Source: Anaerovibrio lipolyticus | Lineage (GTDB): Bacteria > Bacillota > Negativicutes > Selenomonadales > Selenomonadaceae | DNA length: 53,460 nt | Assembly: GCF_021531495.1 (NCBI RefSeq) | Contig: NZ_JADYTY010000015.1 | Span: forward strand, 1-53,460 | Direction: 5' to 3' | Shown: positions 42,408 to 50,595 of the stretch, piece after piece | Layout of the letters: each line of letters begins with the position of its first letter | Numbering within the stretch: position 1 is the stretch's first letter | Position numbers and translations under genes: made by a program | Notes under the pieces: generated by a model | The model's input: only the letters and a program-made list of their open reading frames with translations | What the model was told of the DNA's origin: nothing | Databases searched by the model: none

Positions 42408-43268
42408 ATGGGGATGTTAAAGGAAAAGCTGGCCAGGCTGTCCAGCAAGGAATTTTTGATTTTTATGGGTGTGGTGATTATTGGCCTGATGTTGGTGGCT
42501 GGTGGTCACCTTTGGCAGGAAAAGCAGGAGGAGGAGACTCTGCCTGTTTCGGCAGTAACTGTAGAACAGGATAATCGGACTGTTCTGGTGCTGAATTATC
42601 ACAAAATCGCCAATGAGCACAAATCCCTATCTGTTACTTTGGATGACTTTGAACAGCATATGAAATGGCTGCAGGAATACAGCTTTACCTGTATTACGCC
42701 GGGACAACTATACGATTTTGTGGCCAATGGGGCAGATTTGCCGGAGAAGCCGGTGCTGATTACTTTTGATGATGGCTACAAGGATAATTATACCAATGCC
42801 TTTCCTATTATGAAAAAATATGGTATGAAAGGTACTATTTTCGTGGTTACAGGTTTTCTGGGGGTATATGACAATTATCTTACCTGGGATCAGGCCAAGG
42901 AACTTTTGGAGGCAGGCTTTAATATTGAATCTCACACCTATAGTCACAAGTCCATGACTGAGGCCAGCGACGAGGATATTACCAAGGAGCTGGTTAAATC
43001 CAGGCAGACCATCAAGGAAAAGCTGGGCATAGATTCTGATTTTATGGCCTATCCTACTGGAACCTATAATCTTCATATTGCAGAGCTGGTAAAGGAAGCT
43101 GGCTATAAGGGGGCTTTTACCATTAAATACGATAATGTCAGTCGGGACAGCAATGTTTATGCCTTGGAGCGAGTGCCGGTATTCCATACCAGCGAAACCA
43201 ACAAGGATTTTTGGGAGCGGCTGCAATATATACCACTGCTTTATAAATATGGTTGGATAAAGAATTAA
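42408..43268 (+). CDS. Membrane-anchored polysaccharide deacetylase (CE4)
   Basis: A 286-aa protein with a single N-terminal membrane segment (about residues 16-35) and an extracytoplasmic NodB-homology domain. Motif 1 TFDDGYKDN near 119-127 carries the catalytic and metal aspartates; motif 2 HTYSHKS near 176-182 gives the HxxxH metal histidines; FMAYPTGTYN near 212 is motif 3. VLNYHKI near 60 is typical of PgaB/IcaB-like enzymes. It may deacetylate peptidoglycan or an N-acetylglucosamine polymer. Single gene, own ribosome site TAGGAGA. The promoter of the next gene follows the stop directly. Confidence 0.92.
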   Translation: MGMLKEKLARLSSKEFLIFMGVVIIGLMLVAGGHLWQEKQEEETLPVSAVTVEQDNRTVLVLNYHKIANEHKSLSVTLDDFEQHMKWLQEYSFTCITPGQLYDFVANGADLPEKPVLITFDDGYKDNYTNAFPIMKKYGMKGTIFVVTGFLGVYDNYLTWDQAKELLEAGFNIESHTYSHKSMTEASDEDITKELVKSRQTIKEKLGIDSDFMAYPTGTYNLHIAELVKEAGYKGAFTIKYDNVSRDSNVYALERVPVFHTSETNKDFWERLQYIPLLYKYGWIKN

Positions 43269-43273
43269 TTATC

Positions 43274-43302
43274 TTGACATCCAGAGTATTTTTCTATATA
43301 AA
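43274..43302 (+). promoter_or_regulatory. Promoter of the flavo-diiron protein gene
   Basis: TTGACA (43274-43279), 17-bp spacer, TATAAA (43297-43302). Leader about 88 nt, with an imperfect stem GGATATTGCCT / AGGGCAAATCC near 43333-43361. Confidence 0.8.
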
Positions 43303-43395
43303 TGAAGTAGAGATTGTACAACAAATTTCGGATGGATATTGCCTGACAAAAGGGCAAATCCTTAAAGGCTTTTTTGCGGAAAGGTGGTTTATTTT

Positions 43396-44565
43396 ATGTT
43401 ACCTGTGGAGATTAAAAAAGATATTTATTGGGTGGGCTCTATGGATTATTCCATGCGCAGCTTCCACGGCTATAGCACAGAAAAAGGTTCAACCTATAAT
43501 GCTTATCTAATTATGGACGAAAAGATTACTTTGATTGATACGGTGAAGGCGCCTTTTTGCCTTGAAATGCTAGGTCGTATTCGCAATATTGTGGACCCTG
43601 CCAAGATTGACTACATTGTTTCCAATCATGTGGAGCCTGACCATTCTGGCGGTATTCCTTTTATGTCTCAGCAGTGTCCTAATGCTAAAATTATTACCAG
43701 CGATCCTAACGGTCTAAAGGGGCTGACTGGCCGTTATGGAGAAAAGGATTATATTACTGTTAAGGCAGGGGATACCTTGTCTCTGGGCAAGCGTACTTTG
43801 CAGTTTGTACCTACTCCTATGCTGCATTGGCCAGATAGCATGGTAACCTATTGCCCTGAGGAGGAGATTTTGTTCTCCAACGACGGTTTTGGTCAGCATC
43901 TGGCTACCACTGAGCGCTTTGCTGATGAGCGTAATTTGGATGAGGTTATGCATCAGGCCAAGAAATACTATGCCAATATTCTGATGCCATATGGTATGCA
44001 GGCTCAGAAAGCCATCAGTGCTTTGGCAGGCCTGAAAATCAGCATGATTGCCACTGGTCATGGTGTATCCTGGCGTACCAATATTGAGGATATTATCAAG
44101 GCCTATCAGGATTGGAGCAGCTTCCAGAAAACCGATAAGGCTGTGGTAGTATTTGATACCATGTGGCATACAACTGAGATTATGGCCAAAAATGTAGCGG
44201 ATGCTTTCTATCATATTGGTATTAAGCCTGTACTTTTTGATTTGCGTTGTGACCATATTTCTGATGTTATGACAGAACTTTTGGATGCTAAATATATTGC
44301 TGTTGGCTCTCCAACCCTGAATAACAATATGATGCCTAGCATTGCAGGATTCCTTTGCTACATGAAGGGCTTGGCACCAAAGGGATTGAAGGGCTTTGCC
44401 TTTGGTTCCTATGGCTGGGGTGGTCAGAGCATTGGTCAGGTAGAAAATGCGTTGAAGGATTGCAAGGTTGAGATTTGTCTGGATATGCAGAAAATCCTGA
44501 ATACGCCAAATCCAAAGCTTTTGAAGGATTTGCAGAATGCTGTTATGGGCCTGAAAGAAGCATAA
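43396..44565 (+). CDS. fprA: Flavo-diiron protein (A-type flavoprotein, oxygen/NO reductase)
   Basis: A 389-aa cytoplasmic enzyme reducing O2 to water (or NO to N2O) and protecting anaerobes from oxygen. The metallo-beta-lactamase-like half (1-245) has the diiron ligands in SNHVEPDHSGG near 79-89, a His in LHWPDSMV near 147, Asp in FSNDGFGQHLA near 165 and His in IATGHGVSW near 226. The flavodoxin half (about 250-389) binds FMN at VVFDTMWHTTEIMA and GSPTLNNNMMP. Start is the ATG at 43396 by family alignment; a GTG at 43384 in frame sits in the ribosome site region. No rubredoxin or extra domain is fused. Confidence 0.95.
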   Translation: MLPVEIKKDIYWVGSMDYSMRSFHGYSTEKGSTYNAYLIMDEKITLIDTVKAPFCLEMLGRIRNIVDPAKIDYIVSNHVEPDHSGGIPFMSQQCPNAKIITSDPNGLKGLTGRYGEKDYITVKAGDTLSLGKRTLQFVPTPMLHWPDSMVTYCPEEEILFSNDGFGQHLATTERFADERNLDEVMHQAKKYYANILMPYGMQAQKAISALAGLKISMIATGHGVSWRTNIEDIIKAYQDWSSFQKTDKAVVVFDTMWHTTEIMAKNVADAFYHIGIKPVLFDLRCDHISDVMTELLDAKYIAVGSPTLNNNMMPSIAGFLCYMKGLAPKGLKGFAFGSYGWGGQSIGQVENALKDCKVEICLDMQKILNTPNPKLLKDLQNAVMGLKEA

Positions 44566-44573
44566 GGTGTAAT

Positions 44574-45272
44574 ATGAGCAAAATAAAGGTGGTTCTTTGG
44601 GATATTGATGGCACCCTTTTGGATTTTCATCCAGCAGAGCGCTATGCCATTAAGGCCTGTTTTGAAGCCTTTGATCTGCCTAGATGTACTGATGCCATGG
44701 TGCAGGAATATAGCAATATCAACAAGAAGTATTGGTTGGCTATGGAACAGGGACGTATTACCAAGGATGAAGTATTGGTAGGCAGGTTTCGAGAGTTTTT
44801 TGCCAATCAGGGAATAGATACTTCTTTGGCAGAAAAGGTTAATGCCATGTATCAGGTTCGCCTAGGGGACGGAGTGTATTTTTTTGCCGATGCTCTGGAA
44901 ACTGTTAAGGCCTGCAAGGCTGCTGGTTTGCTGCAATGTGCGGTAACCAATGGTACAAAGGTGGCTCAGGTGCGGAAGCTGGCCAAAAGCGGATTGGACA
45001 AAATCCTGGATTACATTTTTATTTCTGAGGATGTGGGTTTTGAGAAGCCATCTAAGAAATTTTTTCAAAAGGTATTTGATCGGATAGGATACTACAAGCC
45101 GGAGGAGATTCTGATTGTAGGAGATTCTCTTACCAGTGATATGCAGGGCGGTCGGGATGCAGGGATTCATACCTGCTGGTTCAACCCTCGGGGCATGGCG
45201 AAGAATTTCCCTATCAAAACAGAATATGAGATATTGAATATAGCCCAGGTGAAGGATATATTAGGAATATAG
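44574..45272 (+). CDS. HAD-superfamily hydrolase (YjjG-like nucleotidase)
   Basis: A 232-aa HAD subfamily IA phosphatase. Motif I VLWDIDGTLLDF near 6-17 holds both aspartates, motif II is AVTNGT near 121, motif III Lys in EDVGFEKPSKKFF near 147-159, motif IV IVGDSLTSDMQGG near 181-193. It resembles YjjG/YfnB pyrimidine-5'-nucleotidases; substrate is unproven. ATG at 44574 chosen because the HAD fold starts immediately after it; an upstream in-frame ATG would overlap the flavoprotein gene by about 90 bp. Ribosome site is weak (AAGGTGT), so it may depend on coupling to fprA 8 bp upstream. Confidence 0.9.
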   Translation: MSKIKVVLWDIDGTLLDFHPAERYAIKACFEAFDLPRCTDAMVQEYSNINKKYWLAMEQGRITKDEVLVGRFREFFANQGIDTSLAEKVNAMYQVRLGDGVYFFADALETVKACKAAGLLQCAVTNGTKVAQVRKLAKSGLDKILDYIFISEDVGFEKPSKKFFQKVFDRIGYYKPEEILIVGDSLTSDMQGGRDAGIHTCWFNPRGMAKNFPIKTEYEILNIAQVKDILGI

Positions 45273-45283
45273 GTAATAAGAGG

Positions 45284-45319
45284 AGCTGTCGTTACATTGT
45301 AGGGCGACAGCTTCTTGTT
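45284..45319 (+). terminator. Terminator after the HAD gene
   Basis: Stem AGCTGTCG / CGACAGCT with a 13-nt loop, followed by TCTTGTT. Weak T run. Confidence 0.6.
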
Positions 45320-45432
45320 ATGGCTGAAGGCACACCGTATTTAAGGACTTTACTTGACTTTTGCAGAAAATATAATTTTTAATATATTTGTATTTCCTAG
45401 ATTGACAATTCTCGCAAAATTTGATAGACTCA

Positions 45433-45632
45433 TTTTGCAATGAAGAAGAGGAGTAGTTCCACATTAGCGAGCAGGGAGGGTGAAAGCCTGCAGGGGAACG
45501 AAGGGCGCTTTGGAGCAGCAAGCAAATATCCATGAGGCGGAGCAGAGTTTTCTGTTCAAGCAGGGTGGAACCGCGGGTAATTACTCGTCCCTGTAGCATT
45601 TTTTGTAAATGTTACAGGGGCGTATTTTTTTG
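45433..45632 (+). ncRNA. T-box leader of glyQS
   Basis: The conserved T-box sequence AGGGTGGAACCGCGGG lies at 45562-45577. A terminator stem follows (from CGTCCCTGTAGCATT at 45586 to GTTACAGGGGCG ending 45622, then a T run to 45631). Upstream, the stem I region begins GAAGAAGAGGAGTAGTTCC. Uncharged tRNA-Gly is expected to pair with the leader and favour the antiterminator, so glyQS is induced on glycine starvation. I could not place the specifier codon with certainty. Confidence 0.92.
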
Positions 45633-45664
45633 CACTGTAACATCTTTGAAGGAGGATAACTTAT

Positions 45665-46546
45665 ATGAAATTTCAGGAAATCATCCTGGCTTTGCAGCAG
45701 TTCTGGTCAGAACAGGGCTGTATTTTGGGCGAGCCTTACGATGTAGAAAAGGGTGCAGGTACTATGAACCCATTTACTTTTTTGCGGGTTTTGGGGCCTG
45801 AGCCTTGGAATGTAGCTTATGTGGAGCCATCCAGACGTCCTGCTGATGGCCGTTATGGCGACAATCCAAACCGTCTTTATCAGCATCATCAGTTCCAGGT
45901 TATTATGAAACCATCTCCTGACAATATTCAGGAGCTGTATCTGGCTTCCTTGGAGCGTCTGGGCATTAATCCAAAGGAGCATGATATCCGTTTTGTAGAG
46001 GATAACTGGGAGTCTCCAACTCTGGGTGCCTGGGGCCTGGGCTGGGAGGTATGGCTGGATGGTATGGAAATCACTCAGTTCACCTATTTCCAGCAGGTAG
46101 GCAGTCAGGATATTAAGCCTACTGCGGTAGAGATTACCTATGGTCTGGAGCGTCTGGCTATGTATATTCAGGGCGTGGAGAATGTTTATGACATTCAGTG
46201 GACTGGTGACTACACCTATGGTGATGTTTTCCATCAGAATGAGTTTGAGCAGTCTACCTATGCCTTTGATTTGTCTGATGCTGATTTGCTCTTTGACCTG
46301 TTTGATAAGTATGAGGCTGAGGCTGTAAGAGTTATTGAAAAGGGCTATGTACATCCTGCTTATGATTATGTATTGAAGTGCTCTCATGCCTTCAATCTGC
46401 TGGATGCTCGTGGTGCTATCAGTGTTTCTGAACGTGCTGCCTTTATCGGTCGTGTAAGAAAGCTGGCTAGACTGTGTGCTCAGTGCTATCTGAAGCAGCG
46501 TGAGGAGCTTGGTTATCCTATGATGGGAAAGGGGAATAAGGCATGA
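45665..46546 (+). CDS. glyQ: Glycyl-tRNA synthetase alpha subunit
   Basis: A 293-aa class II synthetase catalytic subunit of the bacterial alpha2-beta2 type; it forms glycyl-adenylate. Start [19 protein letters not shown] and [19 protein letters not shown], followed by [19 protein letters not shown] (class II motif 2 region), are diagnostic. Controlled by the T-box just upstream. Stop overlaps the glyS start by four bases (ATGA). Confidence 0.98.
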   Translation: MKFQEIILALQQFWSEQGCILGEPYDVEKGAGTMNPFTFLRVLGPEPWNVAYVEPSRRPADGRYGDNPNRLYQHHQFQVIMKPSPDNIQELYLASLERLGINPKEHDIRFVEDNWESPTLGAWGLGWEVWLDGMEITQFTYFQQVGSQDIKPTAVEITYGLERLAMYIQGVENVYDIQWTGDYTYGDVFHQNEFEQSTYAFDLSDADLLFDLFDKYEAEAVRVIEKGYVHPAYDYVLKCSHAFNLLDARGAISVSERAAFIGRVRKLARLCAQCYLKQREELGYPMMGKGNKA

Positions 46547-48603
46547 GCAAGACTTTATTGTTAGAAATCGGTACTGAGGAGGTTCCAGCTCATGTAATGC
46601 CAGGAATCCTGTCCCAGTTGAAGGAAAATGCAGCTAAGACCTTTGAGGAGCTGCGTATTGAATACAAGAATATTAAAACTTTGGGTACTCCTCGCCGTAG
46701 TGCCCTGCTGGTAGAGGGCTTGGCAGAGCGGCAGGCAGACCTTTCCAAGGAAAACCGCGGCCCTGCTGTAAATATTGCCTTTGATGCAGATGGAAACCCA
46801 ACTAAGGCAGCTCAGGGCTTTGCCCGTGGTCAGGGTGTAAAGCCTGAGGAGCTGGTTACCAAGGATGGCTATGTTTATGCTATGGTTCATGAAAAGGGTG
46901 GCCAGACTGTTGATTTGCTGGGCGACACCTTAAAGGGCCTGGTTGATGGTTTGAATTTCCCTAACAATATGCATTGGGCAGATTTGGACTACAAGTTTAT
47001 CCGTCCGCTTCGCTGGCTGGTGGCTCTCTATGGTCAGGATGTTATTGATTTTGAGGTTGCCAATGTTAAGTCTGGCAGAACTTCCCGTGGCCATCGTTTC
47101 CTTTCTGAGGGAGATTTTGAGATTGCCAATGCTGAGGATTATGTAGAGGCTTGTCGCAAGGCTTCTATTATTGTAGATCAGAATGAGCGTTGCGAAATGA
47201 TTCGCCAGCAGATTGCTGAGGTGGCTGCTGCCAATGGCGGTCAGGCTGAGGTTAATGAGGATTTGCTGGAGGAGGTTCTCTATCTGGTAGAGTATCCTAC
47301 TGCTCTTTGTGGCAAGTTCGACGAGAAATATTTGGCTCTGCCAGCTGAGGCGGTTATTACTCCAATGCGTGATCATCAGCGCTATTTCCCTGTTTTGAAG
47401 GATGGCCAGCTGCTGCCTCTCTTTATTACTATTCGTAATGGTGGCAAGGAGCATCTGGAGACTGTACAGCATGGTAATGAGCGTGTACTGCGTGCTCGTT
47501 TGGAGGATGCTCAGTTCTTCTTTGATGAGGATAGAAAAAAGACTCTGGAGCAGCATGGTGAAAAGCTTAAGACTGTTGTGTTCCAGGATGGTCTGGGTAC
47601 TATCTATGACAAGGCTCTCCGTTTGGAGGTTCTGGCTGGTTATATTGCTGATGCTATTGGTGCCAATGAGCAGGATAAGAAGGATGCTGTACGGGCTGCC
47701 AAGCTGGCCAAGGCTGATTTGGTAACTGGCATGGTTACTGAGTTTACTGAGCTGCAGGGTGTAATGGGCCGTGAATATGCTTTGCTGGATGGCGAAACCA
47801 AGGCTGTAGCTCAGGCTATTGATGAGCATTATATGCCTCGTTTTGCTGGGGATAGCCAGCCTGCTTCTGTGGCTGGTAGAATTGTTTCCCTGGCAGACAA
47901 GATTGATACTATTGTAGGTACCTTTAGCAGAGGTCTGATTCCTACCGGTTCTCAGGACCCATTTGCTCTGCGCCGTCAGGCTTTGGGTATTGTGAATATG
48001 CTGAAGGAAGCTCAGTATCATATTTCTCTTAGCCAGCTGGTAGCCAAGGCTATGGAGCTTTTGAATATTGCTGATGCTGGTCAGCAGGCCAAGCTGCAGA
48101 ATGATGTAGCTGATTTCATGAAGCTGCGCTTGAAGAACGTTCTGGCAGATGCTGGTATTCGCTATGATGTAGTGGATGCTGTATTTGTAACTGTAGATGA
48201 TATTTATGGCGTATTCCTGAGAGCACAGGCTGTTAATGAGGCTGTAAAGCAGGATATGGAGAAAACCATTCAGGCCTTTGTGCGCACTGGTAATATTGCT
48301 CGCAAGGCTGAGGATGTTCAGGCTGCTGTAGAGACTGATCTTTTGGCTGAACAGGTGGAGAAGGATTTGTGCAAGGCTTATGAAGCTGCAGCTTCCAAGG
48401 TAGAGAGGGAAATTGAGGCTCAGGATTATGCTGGTGCTATTGCTACCTTGTCTCAGCTGGCTGCCCCTATTGATGCATTCTTTGATGGGGTTATGGTTAT
48501 GGACAAGGATGAGAAGATTAAGAATAATCGTCTTGGTCTTTTGAAGCTGGTGGATAATTTGATTTGTCAGGTGGCTGACTTTAGTAAAATTGTGCTGGCG
48601 TAA
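46543..48603 (+). CDS. glyS: Glycyl-tRNA synthetase beta subunit
   Basis: A 686-aa tRNA-binding subunit needed for charging by GlyQ. N-terminus [17 protein letters not shown] is the family signature; an HD-like domain ([14 protein letters not shown] near 265 and the LSLADKIDT region near 450) and a C-terminal anticodon-binding domain follow. Typical length. Overlaps glyQ by four bases. Confidence 0.98.
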   Translation: MSKTLLLEIGTEEVPAHVMPGILSQLKENAAKTFEELRIEYKNIKTLGTPRRSALLVEGLAERQADLSKENRGPAVNIAFDADGNPTKAAQGFARGQGVKPEELVTKDGYVYAMVHEKGGQTVDLLGDTLKGLVDGLNFPNNMHWADLDYKFIRPLRWLVALYGQDVIDFEVANVKSGRTSRGHRFLSEGDFEIANAEDYVEACRKASIIVDQNERCEMIRQQIAEVAAANGGQAEVNEDLLEEVLYLVEYPTALCGKFDEKYLALPAEAVITPMRDHQRYFPVLKDGQLLPLFITIRNGGKEHLETVQHGNERVLRARLEDAQFFFDEDRKKTLEQHGEKLKTVVFQDGLGTIYDKALRLEVLAGYIADAIGANEQDKKDAVRAAKLAKADLVTGMVTEFTELQGVMGREYALLDGETKAVAQAIDEHYMPRFAGDSQPASVAGRIVSLADKIDTIVGTFSRGLIPTGSQDPFALRRQALGIVNMLKEAQYHISLSQLVAKAMELLNIADAGQQAKLQNDVADFMKLRLKNVLADAGIRYDVVDAVFVTVDDIYGVFLRAQAVNEAVKQDMEKTIQAFVRTGNIARKAEDVQAAVETDLLAEQVEKDLCKAYEAAASKVEREIEAQDYAGAIATLSQLAAPIDAFFDGVMVMDKDEKIKNNRLGLLKLVDNLICQVADFSKIVLA

Positions 48604-48632
48604 AAAAATTTTTCCACAATATGTACAATCTA

Positions 48633-48641
48633 TGTTATAAT
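48633..48641 (+). promoter_or_regulatory. Extended -10 promoter of the small unknown gene
   Basis: TGT-TATAAT about 35 bp before the start codon of the 69-aa gene; -35 is poor. Confidence 0.5.
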
Positions 48642-48675
48642 TATCTTAACTTTGTTGTAGAGGAGAGGTTGAAAA

Positions 48676-48885
48676 ATGACACAGGAAGCTATTGAGCAGA
48701 TTCTCAAGGAAAAAATTGCTGAGGAGCGTAGCAAGCTGCCAACTCACGAGTATATTGATCTGAATGCAGTATCTAATGGTCGTGGAGTTGCAGATGGTGG
48801 TCTTTTGTATCTGAAGGCTGTTGATACAGCTCTGGATATTATGAGCAAGAGTGTTGCTGCTACTTTGGCACAGGTTGTAAAATAA
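48676..48885 (+). CDS. Small protein of unknown function (69 aa)
   Basis: I do not recognise it. It has a strong ribosome site (AGAGGAGAGG), its own extended -10 promoter and a terminator, so it is very likely a real gene. The sequence is soluble: an acidic/basic N-terminal helix (IEQILKEKIAEERSKLP), a short extended stretch (EYIDLNAVSNGRGVADGG) and a C-terminal helix ending SVAATLAQVVK. No Cys, no membrane segment, no signal. No toxin-antitoxin partner is adjacent. Confidence 0.75.
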   Translation: MTQEAIEQILKEKIAEERSKLPTHEYIDLNAVSNGRGVADGGLLYLKAVDTALDIMSKSVAATLAQVVK

Positions 48886-48897
48886 GATTTAGCATGA

Positions 48898-48926
48898 AAG
48901 GCTGTCGCTGGTCGGCAGTCTTTTTG
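48898..48926 (+). terminator. Terminator of the small unknown gene
   Basis: Stem GGCTGTC / GGCAGTC (two G-T pairs) with a 7-nt loop, followed by TTTTT. Confidence 0.65.
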
Positions 48927-48997
48927 CGTATACAAATAAAGCTGTTTGATTCTGAGAAATTCTGATTTACCAAATACATAAATTCTCTATATGGCGA

Positions 48998-49147
48998 TAT
49001 GGGAGTACCCTTTCAGGCACGCTTTCGCTACTTTTCTCGCCTAGCGGTACTAAAGCTCTCATGAGGCAATTCGTGGCTAACGCCCCGAAAGCTCATGAAT
49101 CGCTAAGTACCGAGGCGCGAAGAGTACCTGTGCAGGGTACTCCCATA
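48998..49147. repeat. 150-nt long hairpin
   Basis: The ends TATGGGAGTACCCT and AGGGTACTCCCATA are a perfect 14-bp inverted repeat. Inside, arms CTTTTCTCGCCTAGCGGTAC and CTCTTCGCGCCTCGGTAC (right arm reversed) continue the stem, and CATGAG recurs near the tip. The whole forms an imperfect stem over most of its length. It lacks a T run. Confidence 0.75.
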
Positions 49148-49435
49148 CCGCTCGTTAGTGTATTCATTGTATCTTCCTGCTTTGGCATTATTTGAAATGA
49201 CCTATTTCCTACGAAGATAGCAGAATTATTGGAATTAATAGTATCGATAAGCCTTGATGATTCGGCAACAGCCGGAGGGTCATGACACTTTTGCGTCGGG
49301 AGACTCCTGCTTTTGCGTAGCAAAAGTGGCCCCGGTGGCACTCTCTATCGTTACGGCCTCTGTGAATTGGCTCAGCGACAAGCGGTATTATTGCGTAAGG
49401 ATAAATCACCAGATAGGGCCATTAAGTCGGACAGA

Positions 49436-49545
49436 GCAAAAGTCGTTATGACCGCAGGCTGTATTTCAAGAATCTTTGACATCCCGAATTATATTTACAT
49501 CCTTAGGGAGATAGAAAACTCGGCAAATAAAAATTTTTTCTACTT
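49436..49545 (+). repeat. Dispersed repeat, copy B right-end block
   Basis: AGCAAAAGTCGTTATGACCG then CAGGCTGTATTTCAAGAA match copies A and C; the right arm of the small inverted repeat has decayed here (TTTGACATCCCGAATT). TTAGGGAGATAG and CTCGGCAAAT then match again. Confidence 0.7.
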
Positions 49546-49673
49546 AGGCAGGAGATTGGAAAATATTGTCGAATAATAAATACGTAAATCCTTTGTAAGT
49601 TTATTTTTGCAAAGGATTTTTGTTGCCCATAAATAAAATATTGGGAGGTGTAAGGACAAGAAATTGCCTACGG

Positions 49674-50156
49674 TATCATATTTTTTAGTATCAACTTGAT
49701 TTGGATGTTCTGGATGTACCAAGGCTTACAGGGGAGCAGGTAGAAAAATTTACCAGTGATTTTCAGATTATTGCAGACTATTTTGTACAGCTTAGTAAAA
49801 ATAAGGATTATGTACCAAAGGATAAAATCATCAGGCATACAGATAGTTTCTTGAAATTAATGTCTGTATTAACACAAGATAATAAATATGTTGAAATGGG
49901 TAGAGAACTTTCTCATGACAAGGGGGGAATCAATATGTGTGAAGTATTGGACAAGGTAGAAGCACGTGGTGAGGCGCGTGGAAAAGCCATTGGTGAGGCA
50001 ATGGGCGAGGCAAGGGGCAAAGCTATTGGCGCGTTAAATAACACTGTAGAAATTTTGCGGGTGATTATTGCCAAGAATAGCTGGTCTAAGGAACAGGCCA
50101 TGGAGTTTATTGGCATACCTAAGAGTGAATTTGCCAAATATGCTGCTTTATTGTAA
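49674..50156 (+). pseudogene. Truncated Rpn/PDDEXK-family nuclease (transposase-like) fragment
   Basis: Only the C-terminal part of a Rpn-type protein (recombination-promoting nuclease, PD-(D/E)XK fold) is left. The frame reads YHIF, a TAG stop at 49686-49688, then YQLDLDVLDVPRLTGEQ and onward for about 150 residues. It includes the typical repetitive GEARGKAIGEAMGEARGKAIG-like linker and a C-terminal helical tail (GIPKSEFAKYAALL). The N-terminal nuclease core is missing. It sits directly after the MITE-like element, which suggests that the element or a deletion removed the 5' half. Confidence 0.7.
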
Positions 50157-50442
50157 GGTTGCAGAATATATTGTACGAAAAAATCCAATACAACAAATTT
50201 AATCAATAACCAAACAATAAGAAAAACTAAATATTTACAAACTTTGTGAAAAAAGGGGCGTATTCGGCTTGTAAGGCGGCTATGCCCTTATTTTTGTGCC
50301 AAGAATAAGGCTGTTGCAGGCAGGTGTTAGAGGCGGGCTGTGAGGGAATATAAGGATAGGGGAATTGGTAGGGGTAGATGATTTGCAGATTGGTTGCAAT
50401 AATATGTTAAGCTTCAATTACTGTTTCTAATATTTGTCAATG

Positions 50443-50474
50443 AACAGGTCTGAATTTAGTTCAGGCCTGTTTTG
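50443..50474 (+). terminator. Rho-independent terminator
   Basis: Stem AACAGGTCTGAA / TTCAGGCCTGTT (one mismatch) with a 5-nt loop, and the 3' arm runs into TTTT. Confidence 0.8.
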
Positions 50475-50514
50475 CTGGGTAAAGAGAATAGTTTTAGCTC
50501 ATGTGATTAAAGTC

Positions 50515-50545
50515 TTGTACGGGGGGGCGAATGTGTTAATATAAT
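50515..50545 (+). promoter_or_regulatory. Promoter of the MBOAT gene with G7 tract in the spacer
   Basis: -35 TTGTAC (50515-50520), then seven G residues at 50521-50527, then -10 TATAAT (50540-50545), a spacer of 19 bp. An alternative -10 TAATAT at 50537-50542 would give 16. Changes in the G run would alter the spacer. Confidence 0.6.
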
Positions 50546-50595
50546 GGACAGGCATAAAGCCAATGGTTTGATATATTAACATGGAGGCGAGACAT

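Larger units (their letters stand above)
48956..49545. mobile_element. MITE-like element, about 590 bp, copy B
   Basis: The left end AAATTCTGATTTACCAA (48956-48972) and the right end read in reverse (AAATTTTTATTTGCCGAG, ending near 49545) resemble each other and the inner ends of copies A and C, so the element seems to have inverted termini. It contains a 150-nt hairpin (48998-49147), a GC-richer stretch at 49230-49435 (ACTTTTGCGTCGGGAGACTC, GGCACTCTCTATCGTTACGG) and the conserved AAAAGTCGTTATGACCGCAG block at 49438-49457. No transposase is encoded. Open frames inside it have no ribosome sites and are probably not genes. Confidence 0.55.
50157..50595. other. Intergenic region before the MBOAT gene
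   Basis: No gene seen. Holds an imperfect hairpin CCCTTATT / AATAAGG near 50285-50312, a terminator at 50443-50474, and the promoter of the MBOAT gene at 50515-50545. Base composition shifts to GC-richer in 50257-50375 (many GGG runs), unlike its flanks. Confidence 0.6.

Noticed and set aside
49254-49576. Two overlapping open frames inside the MITE-like element
   Set aside because: No ribosome sites, no family resemblance, and they run across the dispersed-repeat block; probably not coding.
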